Assembly: GCF_008923205.2 (NCBI RefSeq)
Contig: NZ_WBMS02000010.1
Span: 124,001 to 188,000, forward strand
Length of the DNA: 64,000 nucleotides
Source of the DNA: Actinomadura physcomitrii
Lineage (GTDB): Bacteria; Actinomycetota; Actinomycetes; Streptosporangiales; Streptosporangiaceae
Direction of reading: 5' to 3'
In this document: piece after piece, positions 14,369 through 24,197 of the stretch
Numbering within the stretch: the first letter of the stretch is position 1
Layout: the number at the start of each line of letters is the position of its first letter
Position numbers and translations under genes: made by a program
Notes under the pieces: model-generated
The model's input: the letters and a program-made list of their open reading frames with translations, nothing else
The model's database searches: none
Told to the model about the DNA's origin: nothing

Positions 14369-16999
14369 TCAGTGGGCGGCGGCCGCCCAGTCGGGACCGG
14401 TGCCGATCGCCACGTCCAGGCCGACCGTGAGCGGGTACGCCGCGGTCATCTGAGCGCGCACGAGGTCGCGGACGGCCTCGTGCTCGCCCGGCGCGACCTC
14501 CAGGACGATCTCGTCGTGCACCTGCAGCAGCAGGCGGCTGCGCGCCCCGGCGGCGGCGAGCGCCGCGTCCACCCGCAGCATCGCGATCTTGACGATGTCG
14601 GCGGCCGAGCCCTGCACCGGCGCGTTCAGCGCCATCCGCTCGGCGGTCTCCCGGCGCTGCCTGTTGTCGCTGGTCAGCTGGGGCAGGTAGCGGCGGCGGC
14701 CGAGCAGCGTGCGGGTGTAGCCGGTGACGCGGGCCTCGGCGACGACCTCGTCCAGGTAGTCGCGGACGCCGCCGAGCCGCGCGAAGTAGGCGTCCATCAG
14801 CGGGCGCGCCTCCGCCATCGCGATGCCGAGCTGCTTGGCCAGGCCGAACGCCGACAGCCCGTAGGCGAGCCCGTACGACATCGCCTTGATCTTGCGGCGC
14901 TGGTCCGGGGTCACCGCGTCCGGAGCGACCTGGAAGACCCGCGCCGCCATCGTGCTGTGCAGGTCCTCGCCGGACGCGAACGCGGTGAGCAGCGTGGGAT
15001 CCTGCGACAGGTGCGCCATGACGCGCAGTTCGAGCTGCCCGTAGTCGGCGGTCAGCAGGGCGTCGAACCCGTCGCCGGGCCGGAACGCGCGGCGGATCCG
15101 CCGCCCCTCCTCGGTGCGCACGGGGATGACCTGCAGGTTCGGCTCGGCGGAGGTGAGCCGCCCGGTCGCCGCGACGGTCTGCTGGAAGGTGGTGTGGACG
15201 CGCCCGTCCGCGCCGACCTCCCGGACGAGCCCGGCGACCGTCGCGCGCAGCCGGGCCTGGTCGCGGTGGTGCAGCAGGATCTGCGGCAGCCCGCTGTCGG
15301 TCTGGGTCGCCAGCCAGGTCAGCGCGTCCAGGTCGGTGGAGTACCCCGACTTGATCTTCTTGGTCTTCGGCAGCCCCAGCTCGCCGAACAGCACCTCCTG
15401 GAGCTGCTTGGTGGAGCCGGGGTTGAAGCGGCGCCCGGCGATCCCGGCCGCGTCGTCGGCGGCGCGCTCCATGCCGGCGGCGAAGTGCCGCTCCAGCTCG
15501 TGCAGGGCCTCGGCGTCCACGGCGACGCCGGCGCGCTCGGCGCGGGCCAGCAGGCCGGACAGCGGCAGCTCGACGTCCTTGAGCAGCTCGTCCATCCCGG
15601 TGGAGGCGAGGTCGGGGGCGAGCCGTCCGGCCAGGTCGAGGACGGCGCCGGCCTGCAGCATCAGCCCGTCCGGGCCGTCCTCGGGCGGGCGGCGGCCGAG
15701 GTAGCGGGCCGCGACGTCCGCGACCCCGTACGCGGCGAGCCCGGGCAGCAGCAGGTATGCGGCCATGGCCGTGTCGATGGTGACGCCGCCGAGCCGCCAC
15801 CCGCACTCGGGCAGCACGCGCAGCAGCGCCTTGGCGTCGTGCACCGCCTTCGGACGGTCCGGGTCGGCGAGCCATTCCGCGAACGCCGTCTCGTCGCCGG
15901 AGGTCAGTGCGGACGGCTCGAACGCGGCGGCGAACCCGTCGGCGGTGGCCAGCGCGACCCGGTGCACGTCGCCGGCGCCGCGCGCCCACGTGCAGTCGGC
16001 GGCGAGCCCGACCAGCCCGGTCGCCTTCCCGGCGAGCCACGGCGCCAGCTCGCCCGGGCCGAGCTCGTGGCCGCGCAGCACGGGCCCGGCGGGCTCCTCC
16101 GGCCAGCCGCCGCCGGGGTCGGCGGCGAACAGGCGCTGCCGCAGGCTCGCGTTGCGGAACTCCAGGTCGTCCAGGAGCGAGGTGAACGCGGCGATGTCGT
16201 AGGGGCGGCGCCGCAGGCCGGCGATGTCCACGGGCAGGTCGACGTCGCGGACCAGCTCGGTGAGCCGCCGGTTCAGCCGCACCGTGTCCAGCGCGGCGCG
16301 CAGCCGCTCCCCCGCCCTGCCCTTCACCTCGTCGGCCCGGTCCAGCAGCGCGGCGAGCGACCCGTACTCGCGGATCCACTTCGCGGCGGTCTTCTCGCCG
16401 ATGCCGGGGATGCCCGGCAGGTTGTCGGACGGGTCGCCGCGCAGCGCCGCGAAGTCGGGGTACTGCGCGGGCGTCAGCCCGTACTTCGCCTCGACCGCCT
16501 CCGGCGTGTACCGGACCATCTCCGACGCCGTCCGGTAGAAGTACAGGACGGTCACGTCGTCGCCGACGAGCTGGAGCGCGTCGCGGTCGCCGGTGACCAC
16601 CAGGACCTCGAGGCCCTCCGCCACGGCCCGCGTCGCGAGCGTCGCGATGACGTCGTCGGCCTCGTAGCCGGGCGCCCGCAGCACGGGGACGTTCATCGCG
16701 CCGAGCAGGTCGTCGAGGACGGCGAGCTGGCCGCCGAACCCCTCGGGCGAGCGCGACCGCGTCGCCTTGTAATCGGGGAACGCCTCGGTGCGGAACGTGC
16801 GGCGCGAGACGTCGAACGCGACCGCGAGATGGGTCGGGCGCTCGTCGCGCAGCGCGTTGGCCAGCATGTTCGCGAACCCGTAGACGGCGTTGGTGGACTG
16901 CCCCGCCGTCGTGCTGAAGTTCTCGACCGGCAGGGCGTAGAACGCCCGGTAGGCCAGCGAGTGGCCGTCGAGGAGCAGCAGGCGGGGCCGGTCGGTCAT
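14369..16999 (-). CDS. polA: DNA polymerase I
   Basis: An 876-residue family A polymerase. The N-terminal 5'-3' exonuclease (FEN) domain includes LLLDGHSLAYRAFYALP and GYEADDVIATLA and runs to about residue 290. A degenerate 3'-5' exonuclease-like domain follows, then the polymerase domain with motif B RRKIKAMSYGLAYG and motif C LLQVHDEIVLEV. Motif A reads DYGQLELR, while most family members have DYSQIELR. The Tyr in motif B at the position of Taq Phe667 is usual for actinobacterial PolA. It fills gaps in repair and Okazaki processing. The unusual motif A may mean a second, specialised polA copy. Confidence 0.93.
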   Translation of the reverse strand: MTDRPRLLLLDGHSLAYRAFYALPVENFSTTAGQSTNAVYGFANMLANALRDERPTHLAVAFDVSRRTFRTEAFPDYKATRSRSPEGFGGQLAVLDDLLGAMNVPVLRAPGYEADDVIATLATRAVAEGLEVLVVTGDRDALQLVGDDVTVLYFYRTASEMVRYTPEAVEAKYGLTPAQYPDFAALRGDPSDNLPGIPGIGEKTAAKWIREYGSLAALLDRADEVKGRAGERLRAALDTVRLNRRLTELVRDVDLPVDIAGLRRRPYDIAAFTSLLDDLEFRNASLRQRLFAADPGGGWPEEPAGPVLRGHELGPGELAPWLAGKATGLVGLAADCTWARGAGDVHRVALATADGFAAAFEPSALTSGDETAFAEWLADPDRPKAVHDAKALLRVLPECGWRLGGVTIDTAMAAYLLLPGLAAYGVADVAARYLGRRPPEDGPDGLMLQAGAVLDLAGRLAPDLASTGMDELLKDVELPLSGLLARAERAGVAVDAEALHELERHFAAGMERAADDAAGIAGRRFNPGSTKQLQEVLFGELGLPKTKKIKSGYSTDLDALTWLATQTDSGLPQILLHHRDQARLRATVAGLVREVGADGRVHTTFQQTVAATGRLTSAEPNLQVIPVRTEEGRRIRRAFRPGDGFDALLTADYGQLELRVMAHLSQDPTLLTAFASGEDLHSTMAARVFQVAPDAVTPDQRRKIKAMSYGLAYGLSAFGLAKQLGIAMAEARPLMDAYFARLGGVRDYLDEVVAEARVTGYTRTLLGRRRYLPQLTSDNRQRRETAERMALNAPVQGSAADIVKIAMLRVDAALAAAGARSRLLLQVHDEIVLEVAPGEHEAVRDLVRAQMTAAYPLTVGLDVAIGTGPDWAAAAH

Positions 17000-17174
17000 G
17001 GACCCATCCTCGCAGCCGCGCCGGTTGTACCGCCGCGGCCCGCCCCGGCCGGAGGGAAGCGGAGGCTCCTTCCGCGAATCGCTTGCGGTGGACGCCGGGG
17101 CGCGGAATGATCATGTCAGCACGATTCAGCGCCCCTCGTCACTATTCACCGAGCGCCCGCAGGAGGCGTAGGAC

Positions 17175-18461
17175 GTGAACGCCGAATCCGAGCCCGCCGG
17201 GCGGCGGCTGCTGAGCGCCGCGAGCATCCGGATGGCCGGCGTGCTGGACATGGAGCGGGTCGCGCGGCACCTGGTCGCGGTCGCGCTCGACGGGTTCGCC
17301 GACACGGTCGGGGTGTACGTCGCCGAGCAGCTGATCGTCGGCGACGAGCCGCCGCACCTGCCCGGCACCGGGGCCGTGGAGGCGCGCCGGATCGCGGTCG
17401 GCGCGTCCGGCGCCGACCTGGAGCCGCTGTTCCCGGCCGGGGAGATGGTGGTGTTCGCGCCCGGCAGCGCCTACGCCGCCTGCCTCGCCGACGGGACGCC
17501 GCAGCGCTTCGCCGAGCTGGACCGGCACTTCGCGGTCAGGCCGCGGGTGCCGCCGCCGCGCCCGGCCCGCGAGCGGCTCGCCGGCCTGTCGGACTTCCTG
17601 CTCGTCCCGCTGCGGACCGGGGAGGCCGTGCTCGGCCTCGTGGCGTTCGCGCGCGGGCCGGCGGCCGGCCGGTTCACCGCCGCCGACACCGCGCTGGCCG
17701 GCGAGCTGGCCGCGCTCACCGCCCGCTGCCTGGACGGCGCGCGCCGCTACCAGCGCGAGCACGCGGCGGCGCGGGCGCTGCAGGCGGGGCTGCTGCCGCT
17801 GCCGCCGGGCGCCGTCCCGGGCGTGCAGGTGGCGCACCGGTCCGTGCCCGCCGGGCGGGCCAACCTCGTCGGCGGCGACTGGTGCGACATCGTCCCGCTG
17901 CCCGCCGGGCGGATCGCGCTCGTCATCGGCGACGCCATGGGGCACGGCTCGGCCGCCGCCGCGGCCATGGTGCAGCTGCGCGCCGCCGCGCGCACACTGG
18001 CGCTGCTCGGCAAGGACCCGGCTGAGATCCTCACCTGGCTGGACCGCATCGCCCCGGACATCGGGCCCGTCCAGTTCGCGACCTGCGTGTGCGCCGTCCT
18101 GGACCCCGCGGCCGGCACCGCCGAGATCTGCCGCGCCGGGCATCCCCCGCCGATCCTGGTGCATCCGGACGGCGGCTGCGACGTCCTCGACCTGCCCCCG
18201 GGGCTGCCGCTCGGCCTGGACGGCGCCGACTATGAGAGCGTCCGGGTGACCGTCCCGGACGGGTCCACCCTCGCGCTGTACACCGACGGGCTGATCGAGA
18301 GCCGCGCCCGCGACCTGGAGGCCGGGATCGCGGCGCTGCGGTCCGCGCTCGGGGGCGGCGCGGCCCGGCTGGAGGACGCGTGCGCCGACGTCGTGGCGAA
18401 GCTCGCCCTCCCACCGAACGACGACGACGTGACCGTGATGCTCGTCCGCACCGGCACCTGA
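17175..18461 (+). CDS. GAF and PP2C (SpoIIE-type) serine phosphatase
   Basis: A 428-residue cytosolic protein. Residues of about 20-195 look like a GAF sensor domain; 200-428 form a SpoIIE/RsbU phosphatase with the metal-binding segments GGDWCDIV, VIGDAMGHG and NDDDVTVMLV. Such proteins dephosphorylate STAS antagonists and thereby release alternative sigma factors. A STAS protein lies at the left edge of the window but is too far away for an operon. The GTG start has an AGGAGG site 8 bp upstream. The DUF574 gene follows 40 bp downstream and may be co-transcribed. Confidence 0.9.
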   Translation: MNAESEPAGRRLLSAASIRMAGVLDMERVARHLVAVALDGFADTVGVYVAEQLIVGDEPPHLPGTGAVEARRIAVGASGADLEPLFPAGEMVVFAPGSAYAACLADGTPQRFAELDRHFAVRPRVPPPRPARERLAGLSDFLLVPLRTGEAVLGLVAFARGPAAGRFTAADTALAGELAALTARCLDGARRYQREHAAARALQAGLLPLPPGAVPGVQVAHRSVPAGRANLVGGDWCDIVPLPAGRIALVIGDAMGHGSAAAAAMVQLRAAARTLALLGKDPAEILTWLDRIAPDIGPVQFATCVCAVLDPAAGTAEICRAGHPPPILVHPDGGCDVLDLPPGLPLGLDGADYESVRVTVPDGSTLALYTDGLIESRARDLEAGIAALRSALGGGAARLEDACADVVAKLALPPNDDDVTVMLVRTGT

Positions 18462-18501
18462 CCGGCGCGGGCGCGCCGACCGCACAACGAGAGGGGACCC
18501 G

Positions 18502-19308
18502 TTGAACGACCCGGACTGGGCGAGCGGCATCGACCCGAACCAGGCGAGCGTCGCGCGCGTCTACGACTACCTGCTCGGCGGCGTGCACAACTTCTCCGCC
18601 GACCGCGACATCGCCCGCACGCTGGAGGTGATCGAGCCGCGGGCCCGCGCGATCACGGCGGCGAACCGGGCGTTCCTGGTGCGGGCGGTCCGGTACCTCG
18701 CCGAAGAGGCGGGGATCCGGCAGTTCGTCGACATCGGCTCCGGCATCCCCACGCAGGGCAACGTGCACGAGATCGTCCACCGGGTGGACCCGGCGGCGCG
18801 GGTCGTCTACGTCGACCGCGACCCGGTGGCCATCGCGCACAGCACCGCGCTGCTCGCCGGCGAGCCGAACGCCGCCGTGATCCAGGCGGACCTGACGCGC
18901 CCGGCGGACATCCTCGGGCACCCGGCCGTCCGCAAGATGATCGACTTCGACGAGCCGGTCGCGCTGCTGCTGGTCGCCGTCCTGCACTTCATCACCGACG
19001 AGCAGGACCCGTCCGGCATCCTGGCCGAGCTGACCGCGCCGCTGGTGTCCGGCAGCCAGCTGGCGGTCAGCCACGGCACGCACAGGCAGGAGACCGGCGA
19101 GGCGGTCACGAAGGTGTACCGGCGGGCCGTCGCGCAGGGCGAGCCGACGCTGCGCACCGCCGAGGAGATCGGCGCGTTCTTCACCGGCTTCGACCTGGTC
19201 GACCCCGGTCTGGTGCACGGCCCGCTGTGGCGTCCCGACGCGCCGGACGACGTGCCGGACGACCCGTCGAGCTTCTGGTTCCTCGCCGGCGTCGGCCGCA
19301 AACCCTGA
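18502..19308 (+). CDS. SAM-dependent methyltransferase, DUF574 family
   Basis: A 268-residue member of the actinomycete DUF574 (S-adenosyl methyltransferase) family. It begins with the characteristic NQASVARVYDYLLGGVHNF, and the SAM-binding region is QFVDIGSGIPT followed by VVYVDRDPVAIAH. Crystal structures show a Rossmann fold, but substrates are not established. It lies just downstream of the SpoIIE phosphatase gene. The TTG 18502 start follows a GAGAGGGG site. A hairpin terminator lies 25 bp after the stop. Confidence 0.9.
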   Translation: MNDPDWASGIDPNQASVARVYDYLLGGVHNFSADRDIARTLEVIEPRARAITAANRAFLVRAVRYLAEEAGIRQFVDIGSGIPTQGNVHEIVHRVDPAARVVYVDRDPVAIAHSTALLAGEPNAAVIQADLTRPADILGHPAVRKMIDFDEPVALLLVAVLHFITDEQDPSGILAELTAPLVSGSQLAVSHGTHRQETGEAVTKVYRRAVAQGEPTLRTAEEIGAFFTGFDLVDPGLVHGPLWRPDAPDDVPDDPSSFWFLAGVGRKP

Positions 19309-19332
19309 CCATCGTCCCCGCCGGCCGGCGGC

Positions 19333-19368
19333 GGGACGCCGTCATGCGGTGTCACATGACGGCGCCCC
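19333..19368. terminator. bidirectional hairpin terminator
   Basis: The arms pair as GGG, one A/C mismatch, then CGCCGTCATG with CATGACGGCG and CCC, around an 8-base loop. It lies between the convergent DUF574 and M28 peptidase genes. Confidence 0.65.
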
Positions 19369-19386
19369 GCCGCGACGGACGCCGGG

Positions 19387-20898
19387 TCAGCGGGTGAGGT
19401 AGGAGCCGACGCGGGCCGGCTCGGCCGGCTTCGCGAGGGCGTGCTTGCGCGCCAGGGCGTTGCCGTTCACGGTGAGCGTGCTGTGCGCGAACAGCTCGGT
19501 GACCGCCGCGGTGGCGTCGATCATCTGGTCGAAGCCGCGCAGGTTCACGTTGTCGTAGCGGTCGCAGGCGGAGTGGTAGCAGGGGTCGTAGGCGACGCCG
19601 GCGGTGCCGCCGTACACCTTCGCCTGCTCCTCGGTCTTGATCTTCTCGGCGCCGGTGAAGATGCCGCCGGCCGGGATGCCCGCGGTGATGAAGGCGTTGT
19701 AGTCCGAGCGGCCGTCGAACGCGGTCGGGTCGGTGGCGAGCCGGCGTCCGGCGAAGTGGTCGTTGAAGGCCTTCTCGATCGCGCCGGTGCCGGGCGGGGT
19801 CTCGACGTTGTTGCCGCCCTCGCTGTTGTCCCCGTCGTAGACGAACCGGACGTAGTTCGGCGAGGCGAGCATGTCGAAGTCGAGCATCAGCGCGATCTTG
19901 TCGCGCTCGGCCTGCGGCAGGTTGTCGACGTAGTACTGGGAGCCGAGCAGGCCCTCCTCCTCGGCGCCCCAGAACGCGAACCGCACCTGGTTGCGGACCT
20001 TCTTGCCGAGCTTGTGGATCTGCTTGGCCATCTCCAGCAGCGTCGCGGTGCCGGAGCCGTCGTCGTTGATGCCGGGCCCGGCGACGACGCTGTCGTTGTG
20101 CGCGCCGACCACCACGACGTTGTCGGGCCGGCCGCGTCCGGTGTCGGCGATCACGTTGGCCGCCTCGCGCTTCTGGTTGGTGGTGTCGGTCTTGACGCGC
20201 AGCGTCACGCCGCCGTTGCGCGCCTGCTCGACGAGGTCGGTGCCGACCGCGTTCGTCGGGCCGACGACGGGGATCGAGAACGGCGTGGTGAGCGTGCCCG
20301 CCACCGGTCCGGGCTGGTCGGGCAGCTGGTAGATGACGACGGCGCTCGCGCCCGCGGCGACGGCGTTGCCGGCCTTGACGGAGAAGAAGCAGCCGCCGCG
20401 CTGGATCAGCGCGATGTTCCCTTTCGGGAAGCCGGTGAAGTCGCCGGCCTCGCAGCCGCTGCCGGTTCCGGACGCGCCCGGGTCCACGGGCGTCGCGGCG
20501 GCGGTGACGTCGCCGGACCCGGAGTACTGGAGCGTCGCGAAGTCGGTCTCGGGGGTGTAGGTCTTCGGCGTGGGGGCGGTCTCGGCGAACGTCGCGGGGG
20601 CGTTCTCCTGCCAGAAGTCGAAGGTGAAGTTCTGGACCGTCGGCTTGTAGCCGTACCGCTTCAGCTGGTCGGCGACGTACTTGATCGTGATCTTGTTGCC
20701 GTCGAGGCCGGCGGCGCGGTTGCCGCCGTTGGCGTCCGCGATCTTCTGCAGGTCGAGCTGGTGCCCGCGGACGGCCTTGAGCGTGACGAGCGAGGCGAGC
20801 CGGGACCGGTCGGGTCCGGCGGCCTGGGCGTCGGCCGCCGCCACCGCGGTGGCGGCGAGCGACAGCCCGAGGAGGGAGGCGAGCGCGGCTCTGCGCAT
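19387..20898 (-). CDS. secreted M28-family zinc aminopeptidase with PA domain
   Basis: A 503-residue secreted peptidase. The Sec signal peptide is MRRAALASLLGLSLAATAVA with probable cleavage after ADAQA. A protease-associated (PA) insert lies around residues 130-240. The M28 catalytic core has its zinc ligands in VGAHNDSV, GINDDGSG, AEEEGLLG and the late YHSACD. It should release N-terminal residues from peptides outside the cell, as the Streptomyces griseus aminopeptidase does. The ATG 20898 has a GGAG site 8 bp upstream and directly begins the signal peptide. Confidence 0.92.
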   Translation of the reverse strand: MRRAALASLLGLSLAATAVAAADAQAAGPDRSRLASLVTLKAVRGHQLDLQKIADANGGNRAAGLDGNKITIKYVADQLKRYGYKPTVQNFTFDFWQENAPATFAETAPTPKTYTPETDFATLQYSGSGDVTAAATPVDPGASGTGSGCEAGDFTGFPKGNIALIQRGGCFFSVKAGNAVAAGASAVVIYQLPDQPGPVAGTLTTPFSIPVVGPTNAVGTDLVEQARNGGVTLRVKTDTTNQKREAANVIADTGRGRPDNVVVVGAHNDSVVAGPGINDDGSGTATLLEMAKQIHKLGKKVRNQVRFAFWGAEEEGLLGSQYYVDNLPQAERDKIALMLDFDMLASPNYVRFVYDGDNSEGGNNVETPPGTGAIEKAFNDHFAGRRLATDPTAFDGRSDYNAFITAGIPAGGIFTGAEKIKTEEQAKVYGGTAGVAYDPCYHSACDRYDNVNLRGFDQMIDATAAVTELFAHSTLTVNGNALARKHALAKPAEPARVGSYLTR

Positions 20899-21176
20899 GA
20901 CCGTGTCTCCGTTGCGTGGGGGACAAATTGCACGAAGCGTGACATGTGGGCTTACTCGCAACAAGATCCAGAGTTGCCAATCCGCGGCCGTAGCCGGAAG
21001 CGGCCAGCGCCGTCCAGACGTCCCCGTTTCGGCCCTGATGTCGAGGTCGCCGCGCGTACACGTCTGACAAATGAGAGTTGATACCCCTGGTCAGCTATAA
21101 ATCAGACTCAGTATGCTGCGGGCCCTTGCAGCTCGGCGACGGAGCCGGCTCCGCAACGCGAACAAGGAGTGAACCG

Positions 21177-23756
21177 GTGACGCGACCCGACCAGGCGCCC
21201 GCGCCGCCGCGGCGTCCGCGCATCCGGACCGGCCGGGCGCCCGTCTCGACCGGCCGGGCGCGCACCCGCAGCATCCGGCGCCGGATCGCGCTGCTGCTGG
21301 CCGTCCCGCTGGGCTCGCTGCTGGTCCTGTGGCTCGTCCCGACCGGCGTCACGCTGTCGAACGCGCTCGAGCGCTACGACTTCGCGAAGGTCTACGACAA
21401 GGTCGGGGTGCCCGCGACGACCGCCATCGAGGCGATGCAGCAGGAGCGCTCGGCGGCCGTCGCGTCGCTGGCCCAGCCGAAGGCCGCGAACGAGACGCGG
21501 TTCAGGACGCAGGAGGCCAGGACGGACGCGATGGTGGCCGCGTTCCGCAAGGAGGCCTTCTCCTCCGACGCCACCGACGCGATGGCCGACGGTGTCGAGC
21601 AGCGCCTCCGCGTGCTCAGCGGCGCGTTCGACGAGCTGCAGTCGCTGCGCGCGCAGATCCGCATCGACGGCACCACGCCGCTCGGCGCGATCGGCGGCTA
21701 CAGCAAGATCATCGACGGTACGATCCGCGTGCTCACCACGATGGCCAGCGTCAACACCGTCCCGGTGTACCAGCAGACCAACGCGCTGCTGGACAACTAC
21801 TGGGCGCGCGAGTTCATGCTGCGCGAGGCCGACCTCGTGTCCGGGCTGCAGCGCGGCAAGCTGGGCTCCGACGAGCGGACCACGTTCGCCGGCTGGGCGA
21901 GCACCCGCGCCCAGTTCTTCGAGCTCGGCCGCGCCGCCGGGAACGGCCCGGTCTCCAAGATCATGGAAGACCTGGCGAACTCGTCGCAGTACACCGCCTT
22001 CACGGCCCTGGAGAACTCGGTGGTGAACAACGGGTTCGCCCCGTCCCAACGCGAGTGGCGCGCCGCGATCGCGGCGCTGTCGCCGGTCTGGCTGCAGGCC
22101 GCGAAGAAGGCCGGCGACGCGGTGAGCAGCAGGGACGTCGAGCCCGCCGGCCGCCGCATCATGCTCAGCTTCTACCTGATCGGCGGGCTCGGCCTGCTGG
22201 CCGTCGCGGCCTCGGTGGTCCTGTCGCTGCTGTTCGCCCGGCGCATCACCGAGGAGCTGCGGCACCTGCAGCGGACCGCGCAGGAGCTGGCGCACGAGCG
22301 GCTGCCGCGGGTCGTGGCGCGGCTGCGGCGCGGCGACACCGTCGACGTCGAGGCCGAGGTGCCGCCCCCGGTCATCGGCGGCACCCGGGAGATCGCGCTC
22401 GTCGGCGAGGCGTTCGGCGCCGTCCAGCGGACCGCGGTGAGCACCGCGGTCGGCGAGGCAGACCTGCGCGAGAGCATCAACCGGGTGTTCGTGAACCTGT
22501 CCTGGCGGAGCCAGTCGCTGCTGCACCGCCAGCTGCGGCTGCTGGACCAGATGGAGCGCCGCGCCGCCAGCCCCGAGGAACTGGACGACCTGTTCCGCCT
22601 CGACCACCTCACCACCCGCATGCGCCGGCACGCCGAGGGCCTGGTCATCCTGTCCGGGTCGCCGACCGTCCGCGCCTGGGACCACCCCGTGTCCGCCGAG
22701 GACGTCATCCGCGCGGCGATCGCCGAGGTCGAGGACTACACCCGGGTCGAGGTGACCGGCGCGTCGTCGGCCGCGGTGACCGGCGCCGTCGTCGCCGACG
22801 TCATCCACCTGCTCGCCGAGCTGATCGAGAACGCCGCGTCGTTCTCGCCGCCGACCACCGAGGTCACCGTCAAGCTCGACACGGTCGCCAACGGGCTGGC
22901 CGTCGAGATCGTCGACCGCGGCGTCGGGCTCGACCCCGACGAGCGCGACGAGCTGAACCGGCGGCTGTCCAGCACCGTGGAGTTCGACCTGGTCGACACC
23001 GAGCGGCTCGGGCTGTTCGTCGTCGCGCGGCTCGCCGACCGGCACGGCATCAGCGTGTCGCTGCAGCCGTCCCCGTACGGCGGGACGAGCGCCGTCGTGC
23101 TGGTCCCGCACTCGCTGGTGGTGCTGGACGAGCCGCGCGAGCTGCTGAGCGGAGCCGAGCCGCCGCTGGTCGCGCACCCGGTCGGCTCCGCGACGAGCGC
23201 GCCGCGCGGGCTGGCCCGCCCAGGGCGTCCCGCGCTGCCGGGCCCGGCGTACGCGGCGCCGGGCGGGCCGCCTGCCGAGCCGCCCGCCGAGACGTTCGGC
23301 CAGGCCGAGACGTTCGGGCAGGCCGAGACGTTCGGGCAGGCCGGGGCGTTCGGCCGGGCCCAGCAGCTCGACCAGGCGGGAACGTTCGAACAGGGACCGC
23401 CCGACGCCGCGCCGGAGGCGCCGGCGGGCGGGCGGCCAGGGCCGTCCGCCGTGGATCCGGGCGGGTCTCCCGCCGAGTCGAGCGAGGTGACGGGCCGGCT
23501 CCCCCGCCGGGTGCGGCAGCGCAACATGGCGCCGCAGCTGCGCGCGCGGCCCGCACCGGGCCCCGTGCCGGGCCCTGTGCTGGGGCACGCGGGCCCCAGC
23601 GGGGCGTGGGGCCCCGCGCCGGCCGAGGAGTACGAGGAGCCGAGCCCGGAGGTCAGCCGGGACCTGATGTCATCGCTACAGTCGGGATGGCTTCGGGGCA
23701 GGGACGACGACGATCCGGACGACCGCGATCCGCGCGATGAATGGGGGCAGGGATGA
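21177..23756 (+). CDS. cvnA: conservon sensor histidine kinase-like protein (CvnA type)
   Basis: An 859-residue membrane protein. An Arg-rich N terminus leads into a first transmembrane helix (LLLAVPLGSLLVLWLVP), then a large extracytoplasmic NIT-type sensor region to about residue 320, a second helix (LIGGLGLLAVAASVVLSLLF) and a HAMP-like linker. The kinase core has NLSWRSQSLLHRQLRLLDQ and an ATPase domain with ELIENAASFSPP and DRGVGLDPDE. A Pro/Ala-rich tail contains three AETFGQ copies plus degenerate ones. It heads the four-gene conservon that acts like a GPCR-G-protein module in Streptomyces. GTG 21177 has an AAGGAG site. Confidence 0.9.
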   Translation: MTRPDQAPAPPRRPRIRTGRAPVSTGRARTRSIRRRIALLLAVPLGSLLVLWLVPTGVTLSNALERYDFAKVYDKVGVPATTAIEAMQQERSAAVASLAQPKAANETRFRTQEARTDAMVAAFRKEAFSSDATDAMADGVEQRLRVLSGAFDELQSLRAQIRIDGTTPLGAIGGYSKIIDGTIRVLTTMASVNTVPVYQQTNALLDNYWAREFMLREADLVSGLQRGKLGSDERTTFAGWASTRAQFFELGRAAGNGPVSKIMEDLANSSQYTAFTALENSVVNNGFAPSQREWRAAIAALSPVWLQAAKKAGDAVSSRDVEPAGRRIMLSFYLIGGLGLLAVAASVVLSLLFARRITEELRHLQRTAQELAHERLPRVVARLRRGDTVDVEAEVPPPVIGGTREIALVGEAFGAVQRTAVSTAVGEADLRESINRVFVNLSWRSQSLLHRQLRLLDQMERRAASPEELDDLFRLDHLTTRMRRHAEGLVILSGSPTVRAWDHPVSAEDVIRAAIAEVEDYTRVEVTGASSAAVTGAVVADVIHLLAELIENAASFSPPTTEVTVKLDTVANGLAVEIVDRGVGLDPDERDELNRRLSSTVEFDLVDTERLGLFVVARLADRHGISVSLQPSPYGGTSAVVLVPHSLVVLDEPRELLSGAEPPLVAHPVGSATSAPRGLARPGRPALPGPAYAAPGGPPAEPPAETFGQAETFGQAETFGQAGAFGRAQQLDQAGTFEQGPPDAAPEAPAGGRPGPSAVDPGGSPAESSEVTGRLPRRVRQRNMAPQLRARPAPGPVPGPVLGHAGPSGAWGPAPAEEYEEPSPEVSRDLMSSLQSGWLRGRDDDDPDDRDPRDEWGQG

Positions 23757-24190
23757 CGCAGCAGGGCCACGCCACGGGAGAGCTGGACTGGCTTCTGGAC
23801 GATCTGGTGAACCGGGTCGGGGAGGTGCACCAGGCCGTGCTGCTGTCGCGGGACGGCCTGGTGATGGGCGCCTCCGGCGGGGTGACCCGCAAGGACGCCG
23901 AGTTCCTCGCCGCGCTGTCGTCCGGCTTCCACAGCCTGGCCAACGGCGCCCGCGAGCACTTCCAGGCCAAGCAGGTCCGGCAGACGGTCGTCGAGCTGGA
24001 CGGGCTGCTGTTCTTCGTGATGCCGGCCGGCAACGGCAGCTGCCTCGCGGTGCTGAGCGACGCGGGCGGCAACGCGGGGCTGGTCGCCTACGAGACCACC
24101 ATGCTGATCAAACGGGTGCGGCGGCAGCTCGGCACGGCGCCGCGGGCGCAGGACGCGCCCGACCCCTCGCAGGCCGGCGCCCCGGGCTGA
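23753..24190 (+). CDS. cvnB: roadblock/LC7 domain protein (CvnB type)
   Basis: A 145-residue roadblock/LC7 protein, the second component of the conservon. The LC7 fold spans almost the whole protein, with VHQAVLLSRDGLVMGAS and LFFVMPAGNGSCLAVLSD as typical strands. Roadblock proteins regulate small GTPases, here the CvnD-type protein two genes on. Its ATG overlaps the kinase stop codon by 4 bp. The last 20 residues are Ala/Pro rich and probably flexible. Confidence 0.92.
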   Translation: MTQQGHATGELDWLLDDLVNRVGEVHQAVLLSRDGLVMGASGGVTRKDAEFLAALSSGFHSLANGAREHFQAKQVRQTVVELDGLLFFVMPAGNGSCLAVLSDAGGNAGLVAYETTMLIKRVRRQLGTAPRAQDAPDPSQAGAPG

Positions 24191-24197
24191 GCCGGCC

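Noticed and set aside
13983..17114. A 1,043-codon open frame on the minus strand covering polA in another frame
   Set aside because: It is the out-of-frame shadow of polA; all polymerase motifs are in the frame of 14369-16999.
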